A stretch of DNA of 64,000 nucleotides. It comes from Ignavibacteria bacterium UBA2333. GTDB lineage: Bacteria; Bacteroidota; Ignavibacteria; Kapaibacteriales; Kapaibacteriaceae. Made by a program: the position numbers and the translations under genes. Location of the stretch: contig DDUR01000061.1 in assembly GCA_002344895.1 (NCBI GenBank), forward strand, positions 124,001 to 188,000, read 5' to 3'. Each line of letters starts with the position of its first letter. The stretch's first letter is position 1. Under the pieces are notes generated by a model. The model had not been told where the DNA came from and did no database searches. It saw nothing but the letters and a program-made list of their open reading frames with translations. Below are positions 45,239-53,937 of the stretch, piece after piece.

Positions 45239-47041
45239 ATGGAAAAGTTCAGAAACTTCTGTATCATCGCCCACATTGACCACGGTAAGTCTACACTTGC
45301 CGATCGCCTTCTCGAAAAGACGGGGCGCGTCACACAACGGGAGATGGTAACCAACCAAATTCTCGACGACAATCCTCTCGAACAGGAACGCGGTATTACG
45401 ATTAAACTCCATGCTATTCAGATGGAGTATGCCGCGAAGAACGGATCTCGGTACACACTCAATCTGATTGACACGCCGGGCCACGTTGACTTTTCCTATG
45501 AGGTGTCACGATCTCTTCATGCATGTGAAGGCGCACTCCTCGTGGTGGATGCGACGCAGGGAGTTGAGGCACAGACGATCTCGAATCTCTACATGGCCAT
45601 TGAACAGGGTCTCGAGATCATTCCTGTTATCAACAAGATCGACCTCCCGAGCGCTGTCACAACGATTGAGAATGTGAAGCGTCAGGTCATCGACCTACTC
45701 GGTTGTAAGGAGGAAGAACTCATTCTCGCATCTGCCAAGGCAGGTATTGGGATTGAGGACATTCTCGAGGCAGTTGTTGACCGTATTCCTCCGCCGAAGG
45801 GAGATCCCAATGCTCCACTCCGAGCTCTTATCTATGATTCCATCTTCGATCCGTACCGTGGCGTCGTCGTAAACGTGCGCGTTTTTGATGGCACGATGAA
45901 GGAAAAGGACAAGATCCTCTTTATGGCAACGGGCCAGACATATGAGCTCGACGAAGTTGGTATCCTCTACATGAAGCGCCATCGTACGGGCGTGATATCA
46001 GCCGGTGATGTGGGATACTTTACGGCTGCAATACGTCGGCTTCAGGATACAAAGGTTGGCGACACGGTCACAATAGCCTCAAATCCATGCGCCGCCGCCA
46101 TTGAAGGGTTCCGCGAAGTAAAACCAATGGTGTTTAGCGGTATCTATCCTGCGGATAGTGACGACTTCGAAGATCTTCGTGAAGCTCTCGGAAAACTCAC
46201 CCTTAACGATGCCGCTATCTCATTCGAACCAGAATCGTCCAGTGCCCTGGGATTTGGTTTCCGTTGCGGTTTCCTCGGCCTGCTCCACATGGAGATTGTC
46301 CAGGAGCGGCTTGAGCGTGAGTTTAATCAGACAATTGTTACAACGGTACCCAACGTACGTTACCGCGTCCTGCGGACAAACGGTGAAGTGTTGTGGGTCG
46401 ACAATCCGGCCCAGTTACCGAGTCCAGGTGTTATCACAGAGATTCAAGAGCCCTTTATCAAGGCTCAAATCATCGCTCCAACCGAATATGTTGGTACGAT
46501 TATGAAGCTCTGTATTGAGCGTCGTGGCACGATGCTGGGAACAACATATCTCTCGGCTGACCGTGTTGATATGTCCTTCGATTTGCCTTTAGCAGAAGTC
46601 GTGTTTGATTTCTACGACAAGCTCAAGAGTAACACTCGCGGATATGCCTCGCTTGACTACGAATATTCGGATTACAAGGCAGGAGATCTCGTTCGACTGG
46701 ATATTCTTCTGAACGGTGAACAAGTTGATGCTCTGTCGAGTATCGTCCACCGTCAGAAAGCACATGAATGGGGTAAAAAACTTACGAGTAAACTCAAGGA
46801 GCTTATTCCACGACAGATGTTCGAAGTGGCAATTCAGGCCGCCATCGGCTCAAAGATTGTTGCTCGTGACTCGATCAGTGCCATGCGGAAAAACGTTCTG
46901 GCCAAGTGTTACGGTGGAGACATCTCACGGAAACGGAAACTCATTGAGAAGCAGAAAGAGGGTAAAAAGCGAATGAAGCAGGTAGGTCGAGTGGAGATTC
47001 CGCAAGAAGCCTTCCTCGCTGTGCTCTCTCTCGATAACTGA
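45239..47041 (+). CDS. lepA: elongation factor 4 (LepA)
   Basis: Ribosome-bound translational GTPase. 600 residues. The G1 loop AHIDHGKST is at residues 11-19, the G3 region DTPGHVDFSYEV and the G4 NKIDLP follow, and the LepA-specific C-terminal domain ends SLDN after KRMKQVGRVEIPQEAFL. The ATG at 45239 is used because it gives the standard MEKFRNFCIIAHIDHGKST start; an earlier ATG (45209) is in frame. It heads an operon with three signal peptidase I genes and hemW. Confidence 0.97.
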   Translation: MEKFRNFCIIAHIDHGKSTLADRLLEKTGRVTQREMVTNQILDDNPLEQERGITIKLHAIQMEYAAKNGSRYTLNLIDTPGHVDFSYEVSRSLHACEGALLVVDATQGVEAQTISNLYMAIEQGLEIIPVINKIDLPSAVTTIENVKRQVIDLLGCKEEELILASAKAGIGIEDILEAVVDRIPPPKGDPNAPLRALIYDSIFDPYRGVVVNVRVFDGTMKEKDKILFMATGQTYELDEVGILYMKRHRTGVISAGDVGYFTAAIRRLQDTKVGDTVTIASNPCAAAIEGFREVKPMVFSGIYPADSDDFEDLREALGKLTLNDAAISFEPESSSALGFGFRCGFLGLLHMEIVQERLEREFNQTIVTTVPNVRYRVLRTNGEVLWVDNPAQLPSPGVITEIQEPFIKAQIIAPTEYVGTIMKLCIERRGTMLGTTYLSADRVDMSFDLPLAEVVFDFYDKLKSNTRGYASLDYEYSDYKAGDLVRLDILLNGEQVDALSSIVHRQKAHEWGKKLTSKLKELIPRQMFEVAIQAAIGSKIVARDSISAMRKNVLAKCYGGDISRKRKLIEKQKEGKKRMKQVGRVEIPQEAFLAVLSLDN

Positions 47042-47076
47042 CAAAGTCATTCTTTCGCCCATTACCACGTCGAACA

Positions 47077-48060
47077 ATGTCGCTCACAGATCACATATAC
47101 GCTCGCATTCCTGGCTCCGTTGGCAGCTTTCTCCGTCATCGACGTGAAAAGATCAAGAATCGTAAGCCACCTGAGACGTTTGTCGAACACATTGTTTCGT
47201 GGATTCGGACGATCGTATGGGCATTGTCCGTTGTGACCATCGTAAACGGTCTAGCTCTCGCATCGTTTACTGTACCTACAGGCTCAATGGAGGACACGGT
47301 CCTTCCCGGTGAGTTTCTCTTCGTGAATAAACTCGTCTATGGTCCATCTACACCACAGATCATCCCGTTTGTAAACGTTGCACTTCCCTACTACAAAACG
47401 CCGCCAATCTTTCCACCGGAACAGGGCGACGTTATTGTCTTCATTTTTCCTGGAAATCGCGACGAAGTAAAACCTCTAAACTTTGAATACTACCTGAAAC
47501 GCTGCGTGGCAGTTTCAGGCGACGTCCTCGAGATTCGCAATCGCAAGGTTCTTGTGAATGGTGTTGAGTATGCTCTGCCGGAAGGTGGAAAGTATCAAAG
47601 TGACACCTGGACGCCCGAAAAACGCACATTATATGAGGTTAATGACACGTATCGGACATTTCCTGTTGGTAGAGGATATACGCGCGACAATTACGGCCCT
47701 ATCCGTATTCCTAAGGAAGGTGACGTTATCAAACTCGAATCTGATTCTGCCTGGCGTGAATGGGCCGTGTTTATTGCTCGTGAAGGGCACATCGTAAATG
47801 CTGTGACACGGACAATTGACGGTAGTCCTGCCACAACCTATACGGTTGAACGCGACTATGTCTTTGGCATGGGAGACAATCGAGATAATTCTGAAGACTC
47901 CCGCTATTGGGGATTTATCCCGGAAGAAGACGTTGTTGGCACGCCGATGATCGTCTATTGGTCATGGGAAAAGGATGACGCCGTACGTGGAGTTGAGTAC
48001 GGATTCTTCGACAAGATCAAACGTATTCGGTGGTCTCGCCTCGGTACGATCATTCGATAA
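47077..48060 (+). CDS. lepB: signal peptidase I, first of three
   Basis: 327 residues. Membrane protease that removes Sec and Tat signal peptides. One transmembrane segment (about 45-66) precedes the catalytic Ser70 (VPTGSMEDT), and Lys141 (YYLKRCVAVSGD) completes the dyad. The box GDNRDNSEDSRYWGFI closes the active site. The larger insert between the two catalytic residues makes this the longest copy. It follows lepA by 35 bases and precedes copy two by 6. Confidence 0.93.
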   Translation: MSLTDHIYARIPGSVGSFLRHRREKIKNRKPPETFVEHIVSWIRTIVWALSVVTIVNGLALASFTVPTGSMEDTVLPGEFLFVNKLVYGPSTPQIIPFVNVALPYYKTPPIFPPEQGDVIVFIFPGNRDEVKPLNFEYYLKRCVAVSGDVLEIRNRKVLVNGVEYALPEGGKYQSDTWTPEKRTLYEVNDTYRTFPVGRGYTRDNYGPIRIPKEGDVIKLESDSAWREWAVFIAREGHIVNAVTRTIDGSPATTYTVERDYVFGMGDNRDNSEDSRYWGFIPEEDVVGTPMIVYWSWEKDDAVRGVEYGFFDKIKRIRWSRLGTIIR

Positions 48061-48066
48061 ATAACC

Positions 48067-48786
48067 ATGCGTCGTCGTATCGGTGCCGCAGCTCTTGTTG
48101 TCACCCTCGTTCTCGCCGTCATCTTTGTCAGGCCTTACACCGTTCCAACGGACTCCATGTCACCTACGCTTTCACCCGGTGATGTGATTCTTGCGCTTCG
48201 CTCTGGTCCAGGCGCATCCTTTCGATGGTTTACAGTGAATCGTGGTGACGTGGTTGTGTTTCCGAATCCCGGCAAACGTGATGAGCTACACGGCGGAGAT
48301 GGCGAGGCATACAGTAAACGATGTATTGCCGTCGCCGGTGATACGGTGGTGATTCGGAATTCAACGATCTTCATCAATGGCAGTCCATTGCCATATAAAC
48401 GTCCTCCCCACGATACAACTACTGTTCATAACATATGGGAATCATTTCCGCGGCATCAACAGTGGGATAAGGGGCAATGGGGCCCCTATCGTGTTCCAGC
48501 CGCTGGAGACACCCTGATACTCGATGAAGATGGCTGGAAACGTTGGGCTGTCATCGTCGCTCGTGATGGATTCGATGTTGACGAGGAAACACGCACGGTT
48601 GATGGACGCGAGGTAACGCAGCATGTACTTCAACACGACTTCATTTTCGTTGTCGGTGATAATACTCTGAACTCCGTTGACAGCCGCGTGTGGGGTCCAA
48701 TACGCGAAGATGCCGTTGAGGCCCTTCCTCTTTTCGTTTTATTCTCGACTGATTCATCTCGTCGACTTCTTCAATGGATTCGATAG
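48067..48786 (+). CDS. lepB: signal peptidase I, second of three
   Basis: 239 residues. N-terminal membrane segment (about residues 6-21), catalytic Ser30 (VPTDSMSPT) and Lys84 (AYSKRCIAVAGD), and the box VVGDNTLNSVDSRVWGPI, all intact. The substrate-pocket regions differ from the first copy. It overlaps the third copy by 13 bases. I infer that the three copies have diverged in substrate preference, but the sequence alone cannot show which cargo each one cuts. Confidence 0.92.
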   Translation: MRRRIGAAALVVTLVLAVIFVRPYTVPTDSMSPTLSPGDVILALRSGPGASFRWFTVNRGDVVVFPNPGKRDELHGGDGEAYSKRCIAVAGDTVVIRNSTIFINGSPLPYKRPPHDTTTVHNIWESFPRHQQWDKGQWGPYRVPAAGDTLILDEDGWKRWAVIVARDGFDVDEETRTVDGREVTQHVLQHDFIFVVGDNTLNSVDSRVWGPIREDAVEALPLFVLFSTDSSRRLLQWIR

Positions 48787-49400
48787 CGTTCGTGAAGCAC
48801 ACGCATGATCTGGCATCAATCACGCCGCGAGATATCCTCGTGACGTCTGCTGCCGCTATCACCGTCGCCATTCTCCTGAAGGTGTTTGTGCTCGGCGCAT
48901 TTATGATTCCATCTCATTCGATGGAAAACACGCTGTTACCTGGTGACTACATCATCGTCAACAAACTCGCGTCGTGGATGGCAACAATTGAGCGAGGTGA
49001 CGTTATTGTGTTTACCCTTCCCGATAGTATGGATGCTGCCGGTGCATCTGGAACGCCATTTATCAAACGTGTGATTGGACTCGGCGGAGATACCGTACGG
49101 CTCGCATCAACGGGAATTTTTGTGAATGGTTGGCGTGTGCCCGATCCGCCACGTTCCGCGTCGGCATATGCATTATCACACGATCCGCTGTCGAAAACGG
49201 TCACAGTCGTCGTACCAGACGGATACTATTACGTCCTTGGCGACAATCGTTCGAACTCCTGGGACAGTCGATATTGGGGATGTTTACCCGGTGATTGTCT
49301 TGAAGGCCTTCCTCTGGTTGTGTACTACAGCTACGGAACAACGGCTACAGATTCCATCCCTCACATCCGCTGGGACCGCATGATGGAGCGTATACGATGA
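48774..49400 (+). CDS. lepB: signal peptidase I, third of three
   Basis: 208 residues. N-terminal membrane segment (about 23-43), Ser49 (IPSHSMENT) and Lys98 (PFIKRVIGLGGD), and the box VLGDNRSNSWDSRYWGCL. It is the most like a minimal Gram-positive-type signal peptidase. It overlaps both neighbours (13 bases with copy two, 4 bases with hemW), so all are probably made from one transcript. Confidence 0.93.
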   Translation: MDSIAFVKHTHDLASITPRDILVTSAAAITVAILLKVFVLGAFMIPSHSMENTLLPGDYIIVNKLASWMATIERGDVIVFTLPDSMDAAGASGTPFIKRVIGLGGDTVRLASTGIFVNGWRVPDPPRSASAYALSHDPLSKTVTVVVPDGYYYVLGDNRSNSWDSRYWGCLPGDCLEGLPLVVYYSYGTTATDSIPHIRWDRMMERIR

Positions 49401-50545
49401 CGGGATTCTACATCCACGTACCGTTCTGCGACAAGAAGTGCTCGTATTGTGACTTCTACAGTATCGAGTCCGTTGGACTCATTGAACGATATGTCGATAC
49501 CGTCATCCGCGAGATCGAACGTCGGGCAGACACCGTGCCAGGACCGATAACATCGGTGTTTTTTGGTGGTGGGACACCTTCGCTCCTTTCGCCCCTTCAA
49601 CTTCAACGCATCATCGACACGATTCTCCGGGAGACACGGATTACCTCGGATGCAGAATGGACAATGGAATGTAATCCTGGTACGGTCTCACTATCGTCAC
49701 TTACGGCCTACCGCTCCTCTGGTATCAATCGCCTTAGTTTCGGAGTTCAATCAATTCATGCAGACGAACTGACGTTTCTTGATCGCATCCATACTGCGGA
49801 TCAAGCTTTTGAAGCTGTCGATCTGGCACGTCGTGCTGGATTCGACAATGTCAACGTTGACGTGATGTTTGCCCTACCGAATCAGTCAGCAGAAAAGTTA
49901 TCGGCAACACTAGATCAAATCCTTCGCCTTGAGCCCGATCATGTAAGTGCGTACTCTCTTATTTATGAACCCGGTACACCTCTCTATGCTCGAATGAAGA
50001 AGGGTCTTGTTGTCCCGGAATCCGAAGAGCATGATGCCGAACTCTATGCTCTCGTTATCGAACGTCTTGTGTCGGCTGGTTACGAACAATATGAAGTAAG
50101 CAACTTCTCGCGTAATGGAGCTACGTGCCGACACAACCTAACCTATTGGCATGGCCTCCCATATGTGTCGGTAGGCCCAAGCGCTCACGGGTTTGTTGGT
50201 GACGTTCGGTACTGGAATCTTCGATCTCTTACGGCATGGACGGAAGCTGTTGACAAAGGTGAACTTCCTGAGGCGAATCGCGAAAGACTCACACAGTTTG
50301 ACAAGATTGTCGAGTTAGCCTTCCTTACTCTGCGAGCCGATGGAGTACCACTCTCAAAATTTCATCGCGACTATGGAATCGATGTCGTTGCAGCACTCGG
50401 TCCGCAACTTGGATACTGGCTTGACGCCGAGTTTGTCACACTGAATGCACAAACACTTCGACTCACCTCAAAGGGCTACGCTGTTTGTGATGAGCTTACC
50501 GTGAAGCTCGTTGGCGCAATCGAATCGGCCCTACTCGCCTCGTAA
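49397..50545 (+). CDS. hemW: HemW-type radical SAM heme chaperone
   Basis: 382 residues. The radical SAM cysteines are C11, C15 and C18 (HVPFCDKKCSYCDF). HNLTYWHGLPYVSVGPSAHGF near residue 240 is the HemN/HemW signature. The spacing and length fit HemW, which binds heme and delivers it to apoproteins, better than coproporphyrinogen dehydrogenase HemN. Its end overlaps the convergent permease gene by 15 bases. Confidence 0.93.
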   Translation: MTGFYIHVPFCDKKCSYCDFYSIESVGLIERYVDTVIREIERRADTVPGPITSVFFGGGTPSLLSPLQLQRIIDTILRETRITSDAEWTMECNPGTVSLSSLTAYRSSGINRLSFGVQSIHADELTFLDRIHTADQAFEAVDLARRAGFDNVNVDVMFALPNQSAEKLSATLDQILRLEPDHVSAYSLIYEPGTPLYARMKKGLVVPESEEHDAELYALVIERLVSAGYEQYEVSNFSRNGATCRHNLTYWHGLPYVSVGPSAHGFVGDVRYWNLRSLTAWTEAVDKGELPEANRERLTQFDKIVELAFLTLRADGVPLSKFHRDYGIDVVAALGPQLGYWLDAEFVTLNAQTLRLTSKGYAVCDELTVKLVGAIESALLAS

Positions 50546-51733
50546 TGCCTCTGAGATAACAGACCGAGATGCTCTGCGTGCTGGATATACTGCGGCACCA
50601 ATGGCCAAGAGTAGACCAACCGTTGAAATCGCGACAACGTCAAAAACATGGACATCCATGGGGAGCGAAGAGATAATGTAGCCCTGTGATTGGTCAAAGG
50701 ATATCCAACCAAAATGTTGTTGGCCCAGTGCAAGGGCTGTACCGATTATCATTCCAAGACCAGTTCCAGCAACACCGATAAAGAGTCCTTGCCAGAGATA
50801 TATCGTACGAATATTCTCAGCTGTGAGACCTAACGTACGAAGGACAGCAATGTCCTTTCGTTTTTCAACGACAGTCAAGGTTAACGACACGAGAATATTA
50901 AACGCTGCTACAACAACAATGAGCGCTAGGACGATAAAGGTGCCAATACGTTCGAGCTTCATTGTGTCGGTAAGACCGCGGTGCAAATCTTCCCACGTTA
51001 CAACGCGCTGCTGTGGGAAGGCACTCTGGAGTTGCGCTGCAATGGTAGCTGCGTCCTGTCGATTGGATACGGTGACATCAATGACAGATCTTTGGAAACC
51101 GCGACCGAGTTCAACAATCGTTAACGAGTCAGTATACACTTGTGTATAGTCAATCTCCCTCGAGGCATTGGACTGGAAAACTCCGCGAACGATTGCTGGT
51201 CGGCCTGTAGGGACGATCATCGTACGAAGTGCACGTTCAATCATTGCCGGCGACAATAACCGGACCGTGTCACCAACGTAGAGGCCCATTGTTTCTGCAA
51301 TACCTGCGGCGACAACTACAGATGGCATCCCATCATGAGGCCGTGTCATAGGAGTACCGATAATCGTCTTGTCCTGCAGACCATGCATTCCATGTTCATA
51401 CGATGCCGAAACGCCCCATCCTTCTGCAACCTGTGCAGAACCATGATGCTCAACGATCAGTCGTGATGAGACGAGTGGCACGGCGGTGATGACTGATGGC
51501 ACAACCCTGCGTACTGCTTCAACGTCGGTACTACCTTCAATTCGGACATGAGGTCCGAATCCCGTCATAAGATCTGCAGCAAGGTTCCTGAAACCATTAA
51601 ACAACGACATGACCACAATCAGTGCGGCCGTGCCGATGATTATACCGACCGTGCTCGACACCGTGATTATGGTAATAAAACCAAGTCTACGGGGTCGAAC
51701 TGTTCGTAATGCTATGCGGAACGGTACGTTCAT
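50531..51733 (-). CDS. lipoprotein-release ABC transporter permease, LolC/LolE type
   Basis: 400 residues. The N-terminal membrane helix (about residues 17-45, IITVSSTVGIIIGTAALIVVMSLFNGF), a large periplasmic MacB-like domain, and three C-terminal helices with the FtsX-type block EKRKDIAVLRTLGLTAENI make up the LolC/E permease. LolCDE extracts lipoproteins from the inner membrane. The ATPase LolD is not adjacent. The ATG overlaps the ppk1 stop codon by 4 bases. Confidence 0.9.
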   Translation of the reverse strand: MNVPFRIALRTVRPRRLGFITIITVSSTVGIIIGTAALIVVMSLFNGFRNLAADLMTGFGPHVRIEGSTDVEAVRRVVPSVITAVPLVSSRLIVEHHGSAQVAEGWGVSASYEHGMHGLQDKTIIGTPMTRPHDGMPSVVVAAGIAETMGLYVGDTVRLLSPAMIERALRTMIVPTGRPAIVRGVFQSNASREIDYTQVYTDSLTIVELGRGFQRSVIDVTVSNRQDAATIAAQLQSAFPQQRVVTWEDLHRGLTDTMKLERIGTFIVLALIVVVAAFNILVSLTLTVVEKRKDIAVLRTLGLTAENIRTIYLWQGLFIGVAGTGLGMIIGTALALGQQHFGWISFDQSQGYIISSLPMDVHVFDVVAISTVGLLLAIGAAVYPARRASRSVISEALRGE

Positions 51734-53853
51734 CGACCCTTTCGTGCGGCCATCAGGATCTTCTGCACGCGGATACCATCTTCCTTGACGGGTACACGTT
51801 GATACGAACCGTCTGTTTGCAGAATCCGCGCCTTCACCGAATCGTCGAGATACGACTGTAACGACTCGCGAAGGCGTTTCCCTATGCGCTGATCAAGAAT
51901 CGGGAACAACAATTCTACGCGCCGCTCCATGTTACGCGTCATCCAGTCTGCAGACGAGATGAAGGTCTCGGCCTCTCCGCCGTTTCGGAACCAGAAAATG
52001 CGAGAATGTTCGAGGAATCTGTCGAGGATACTGCGAACGGTAATGGTCTCACTCACGCCGGGGACACCAGGGCGCAGACAACAAACGCCCCGTACAATCA
52101 GATCAATCTTCACACCTGCTGCCGAAGCAGCGTAGAGTTCACGGATGATAATCGGGTCAATGAGTGCATTCATCTTTGCAATGATATGCCCCTTTCGCCC
52201 CTTAGACTGATGATCGGCTTCTCGCCTGATAAGTTCGATAAATCGGTCGCGGAGGTTTACAGGAGCAACACCAATCCGCTGCCAATTACGATAGCGTGAA
52301 TACCCAGTTAGAAGATTAAACAAGTGTACAAAATCACGCTCAAACTCCTGGCGTCCTGTGAAAATGCCAATGTCCGTATAGATCCGTGATGTTGTCAGGT
52401 TGTAGTTGCCCGTGCTTACATGGGCATACGTAAGAACATTCCGACCTTCTTTTCGGATGACGAGACAAACCTTACAATGTGTCTTTAGGCCCATAACGCC
52501 GTACACGACGTGAACACCAGATTGTTCGAGCTCACGAGCCCATTGGATGTTGTTCTCTTCATCAAAGCGGGCCTTCAGTTCAACAAAGGCCGTCACATTC
52601 TTTCCATTTATGGCAGCTCGTTTTAGTGCCTGGATTACTGGCGATTTACCGCCTGCTCGATAGAGTGTAATCTTCATGGCGAGCACATGCGGGTCATCTG
52701 CTCCCTGTTCGATAAACTTCACAACTGAATTTGTAAAAGAATCGAATGGGTGATGGACCATGATATCCTGCTCACGAAGGATATCAAAGATGTTTGTTCC
52801 GTCCTGAGCAAACTCAGGTAACACTCTCGACGTAAACGGAGGATCCTTGAGCTTGCGTTTGTCGAGCGACATGAGCGTCAGAAAGTCCTGCAAGTTGAGC
52901 GGCATGTCTACGTGGTAGACATCCTGCTGATCAAGATCCAATGAGCGCAGTAGATAGGTAAGGAGCGAACGGGGCATGTCTCGCTCCACTTCCAGGCGAA
53001 CAGCATCGGTACCCCAACGACGTTGGCGGATTCCTTCGGCAACGGCTGTGATTAGGTCATTCGCCTCGTCTTCTGCAATCTCGACATCTGCGTCGCGCGT
53101 AACGCGGAAGATGTGACTCGACTGCAGACGAAGTCCGGGAAACAAAATCCCGGCATGAGCACGAATAATATCCTCAAAAAGGATAAAATATGTTCCACCT
53201 GGCCGGCTCACACGGACAAGGCGCGGAAGCGCTGATGGCAGCTGAAGGACAGCTATACGTGTCTCATCCTCATCATCGGCGTTCGTATCAACGAGGGTAA
53301 AGGCAATTGTCAGAATTCTGTTGAGCAGCCGCGGGAAGGGGTGGCCGGGATCGAGAGCGAGCGGCGTAAGGACAGGCATGATGTTGTCAACAAAGTCCTG
53401 CTCAAACTCATGGCGCTCCTCTTCTGTGAGCTCGTCAAACGACAGAATAGATATTCCTTCCTTCCGCAGGGAGGGAATGATGTCTGTGTGATACAGGCTC
53501 GACTGCCAGGCATAGAGCGGAATCAACCGCTCCCGAATCAGCTTCATCTGCTCTGTAGGCGTCATACCGTCCGGCGAGAGTTCGGTGACACCGGAATAGA
53601 TCTGCTCCATGAGGCCGGCAACGCGGATCATGAAGAACTCATCGAGATTAGTCGAGAAGATGCTGAGGAACTTCACACGTTCCAGAAGTGGATGTGAAGC
53701 ATCAGCAGCCTCTTCGAGGACACGACGGTTAAACTCGAGCCAGGAAATCTCCCGATTTAAATAGAGGGTCTCATCATCGAGATCGACAACGGTCACCGGG
53801 TGGTCGGCAACGCCATTTGTCGTAAGTGCTTTTGCTGTCTTCTTGCGGGCCAT
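51730..53853 (-). CDS. ppk: polyphosphate kinase 1
   Basis: Makes inorganic polyphosphate from ATP and can run in reverse. 707 residues, normal length. The N-terminal domain opens YLNREISWLEFNRRVLEEA. The autophosphorylated histidine region reads TYAHVSTGNYNLTTSRIYTDIG and a second active-site histidine lies in FLEHSRIFWFRNG. I use the ATG at 53853 (MARKKTAK); the in-frame GTG at 53895 is only 2 bases after the promoter box and unlikely to be used. It is followed by the LolC/E permease with a 4-base overlap. Confidence 0.96.
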   Translation of the reverse strand: MARKKTAKALTTNGVADHPVTVVDLDDETLYLNREISWLEFNRRVLEEAADASHPLLERVKFLSIFSTNLDEFFMIRVAGLMEQIYSGVTELSPDGMTPTEQMKLIRERLIPLYAWQSSLYHTDIIPSLRKEGISILSFDELTEEERHEFEQDFVDNIMPVLTPLALDPGHPFPRLLNRILTIAFTLVDTNADDEDETRIAVLQLPSALPRLVRVSRPGGTYFILFEDIIRAHAGILFPGLRLQSSHIFRVTRDADVEIAEDEANDLITAVAEGIRQRRWGTDAVRLEVERDMPRSLLTYLLRSLDLDQQDVYHVDMPLNLQDFLTLMSLDKRKLKDPPFTSRVLPEFAQDGTNIFDILREQDIMVHHPFDSFTNSVVKFIEQGADDPHVLAMKITLYRAGGKSPVIQALKRAAINGKNVTAFVELKARFDEENNIQWARELEQSGVHVVYGVMGLKTHCKVCLVIRKEGRNVLTYAHVSTGNYNLTTSRIYTDIGIFTGRQEFERDFVHLFNLLTGYSRYRNWQRIGVAPVNLRDRFIELIRREADHQSKGRKGHIIAKMNALIDPIIIRELYAASAAGVKIDLIVRGVCCLRPGVPGVSETITVRSILDRFLEHSRIFWFRNGGEAETFISSADWMTRNMERRVELLFPILDQRIGKRLRESLQSYLDDSVKARILQTDGSYQRVPVKEDGIRVQKILMAARKGR
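52188..52201 (-). repeat. dispersed GGGGC-N4-GGGGC element, copy 8
   Basis: Minus strand GGGGC-GAAA-GGGGC in ppk, encoding K-G-R-K-G-H. Confidence 0.65.
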
Positions 53854-53897
53854 GAAGGGTGAAAACCGTGGGTAGTTCCAATGCGCGGGAATCACGG

Positions 53898-53905
53898 CAA
53901 ATCTA
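53898..53905 (-). promoter_or_regulatory. TAnnTTTG -7 promoter box of ppk
   Basis: Minus-strand TAGATTTG matches the consensus exactly. It lies in the 84-base gap between the lamin-tail gene and ppk and leaves 44 bases to the chosen ATG. Confidence 0.55.
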
Positions 53906-53937
53906 GCCCTTTGGGCGTGGACGGCTATGTAAACATT

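Noticed and set aside
53854..53895. GTG at 53895 as ppk start
   Set aside because: Only 2 bases after the promoter box, so it would lie upstream of the likely transcript start.
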